Shown in pieces: positions 13,958 through 14,332 of a stretch of DNA of 14,332 nucleotides (position 1 is the stretch's first letter; every line of letters starts with the position of its first letter). The notes beneath the pieces are model-generated. The model saw only the letters and a list, made by a program, of their open reading frames with translations. It was not told where the DNA came from and ran no database searches. The position numbers were made by a program, and so were the translations under genes. The DNA comes from JANMQK01 sp031370485 (GTDB lineage: Bacteria; Acidobacteriota; Polarisedimenticolia; Gp22-AA2): the NCBI GenBank assembly GCA_031370485.1, contig JANMQK010000229.1:1-14332 (forward strand), read 5' to 3'.

Positions 13958-14332
13958 TCAGTCGATTGCAATCTTGCGCAGGAGATTGAAGTCATCCAGC
14001 ATCTTCCCCGTGCCCAGCACGACCGAGGCCTGGGGGTCGTCCGCCATCGAGACGGGAAGTCCGGTTTCCTCGCGCAGGCGCTTGTCCAGGTTCTTTAGCT
14101 GCGAACCTCCGCCCGTCAGGACGATTCCCTTGTCCACGATGTCGGCGGACAGCTCCGGAGGCGTCTGCTCCAGGGCCACGCGCACCGCCTCGATGATGTT
14201 CGATACGGTCTCGGACAGCGCCTCGCGGATCTCCTCGTCGGAGATGACCAGGGTCTTGGGGATGCCCTCCACCAGGTCACGCCCCTTGATCTCCATGGTG
14301 AGCTCTTCCTCGAGCGGGAACGCGGAGCCGAT
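13958..14332 (-). CDS. mreB: Cell shape protein MreB, C-terminal part (5' end outside window)
   Basis: The last 124 residues of the actin-like filament protein are present; the start lies beyond the right edge and the frame is open to base 14332. The visible part begins IGSAFPLEEELTMEIKGRDL, followed by GIPKTLVISDEEIREAL and the actin-fold adenosine motif GIVLTGGGSQLKNLDKRL, and closes with VVLGTGKMLDDFNLL. All match MreB. An internal ATG at 14296 is not the true start. MreB polymers direct the MreC/D-RodA-PBP2 complex; it is the first gene of this operon that can be seen. Confidence 0.96.
   Translation of the reverse strand: MGSAFPLEEELTMEIKGRDLVEGIPKTLVISDEEIREALSETVSNIIEAVRVALEQTPPELSADIVDKGIVLTGGGSQLKNLDKRLREETGLPVSMADDPQASVVLGTGKMLDDFNLLRKIAID

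Noticed and set aside
13921..13967. Direct repeat TCGACTGA at the mreB stop and before mreC
   Set aside because: Only two eight-base copies, one of them forced by the mreB Asp-stop codons; no further copies or structure support a role.

Overview
The window is GC-rich chromosomal DNA, tightly packed with genes, from a Gram-negative bacterium. It encodes an outer-membrane porin, several exported periplasmic proteins and a complete rod-shape (elongasome) module. GC richness, many GTG/TTG starts, 1-4 base gene overlaps and a mixture of families found in deep-branching Gram-negative phyla suggest an Acidobacteriota-like or similar lineage. This placement is a guess from style; no rRNA or other marker is present. 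No tRNA, rRNA, CRISPR array, insertion sequence or phage gene was seen, and no gene-free stretch exceeds 300 bases (the longest, 4319-4478, holds regulatory sites).

Region 1 (1-4414, minus strand) holds the most interesting unit. A clear sigma-70-type promoter (TTGACA, 16 bases, TATAGA) and an adjacent Fur-box-like operator drive four translationally coupled genes: an ApbE-type FMN transferase, a porin with an N-terminal coiled coil, a small exported FMN-binding-domain protein with a TGAT flavinylation site, and a four-helix membrane protein with intramembrane histidines (cytochrome b561/DUF4405-like). Downstream, behind its own TATAAT promoter, is an exported protein with a carboxypeptidase-regulatory-like fold that runs off the left edge. 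My reading is an iron-responsive periplasmic flavoprotein redox system: ApbE loads FMN onto the small protein, the membrane cytochrome feeds it electrons, and the porin admits or releases the substrate.

Region 2 (4479-8159) holds the membrane protease SppA (minus strand), a divergently transcribed hotdog acyl-CoA thioesterase, and an orphan soluble GAF-histidine kinase with a TTG start.

Region 3 (8101-14332, minus strand) is the conserved shape operon in the order mreB (partial, right edge), mreC, mreD, mrdA (PBP2), mrdB/rodA and rng (RNase G). MreB filaments, MreC/D, the PBP2 transpeptidase and the RodA glycosyltransferase together build lateral-wall peptidoglycan; RNase G is an RNA-processing enzyme often encoded beside them. 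The histidine kinase and rng converge and overlap by 59 bases at their 3' ends.
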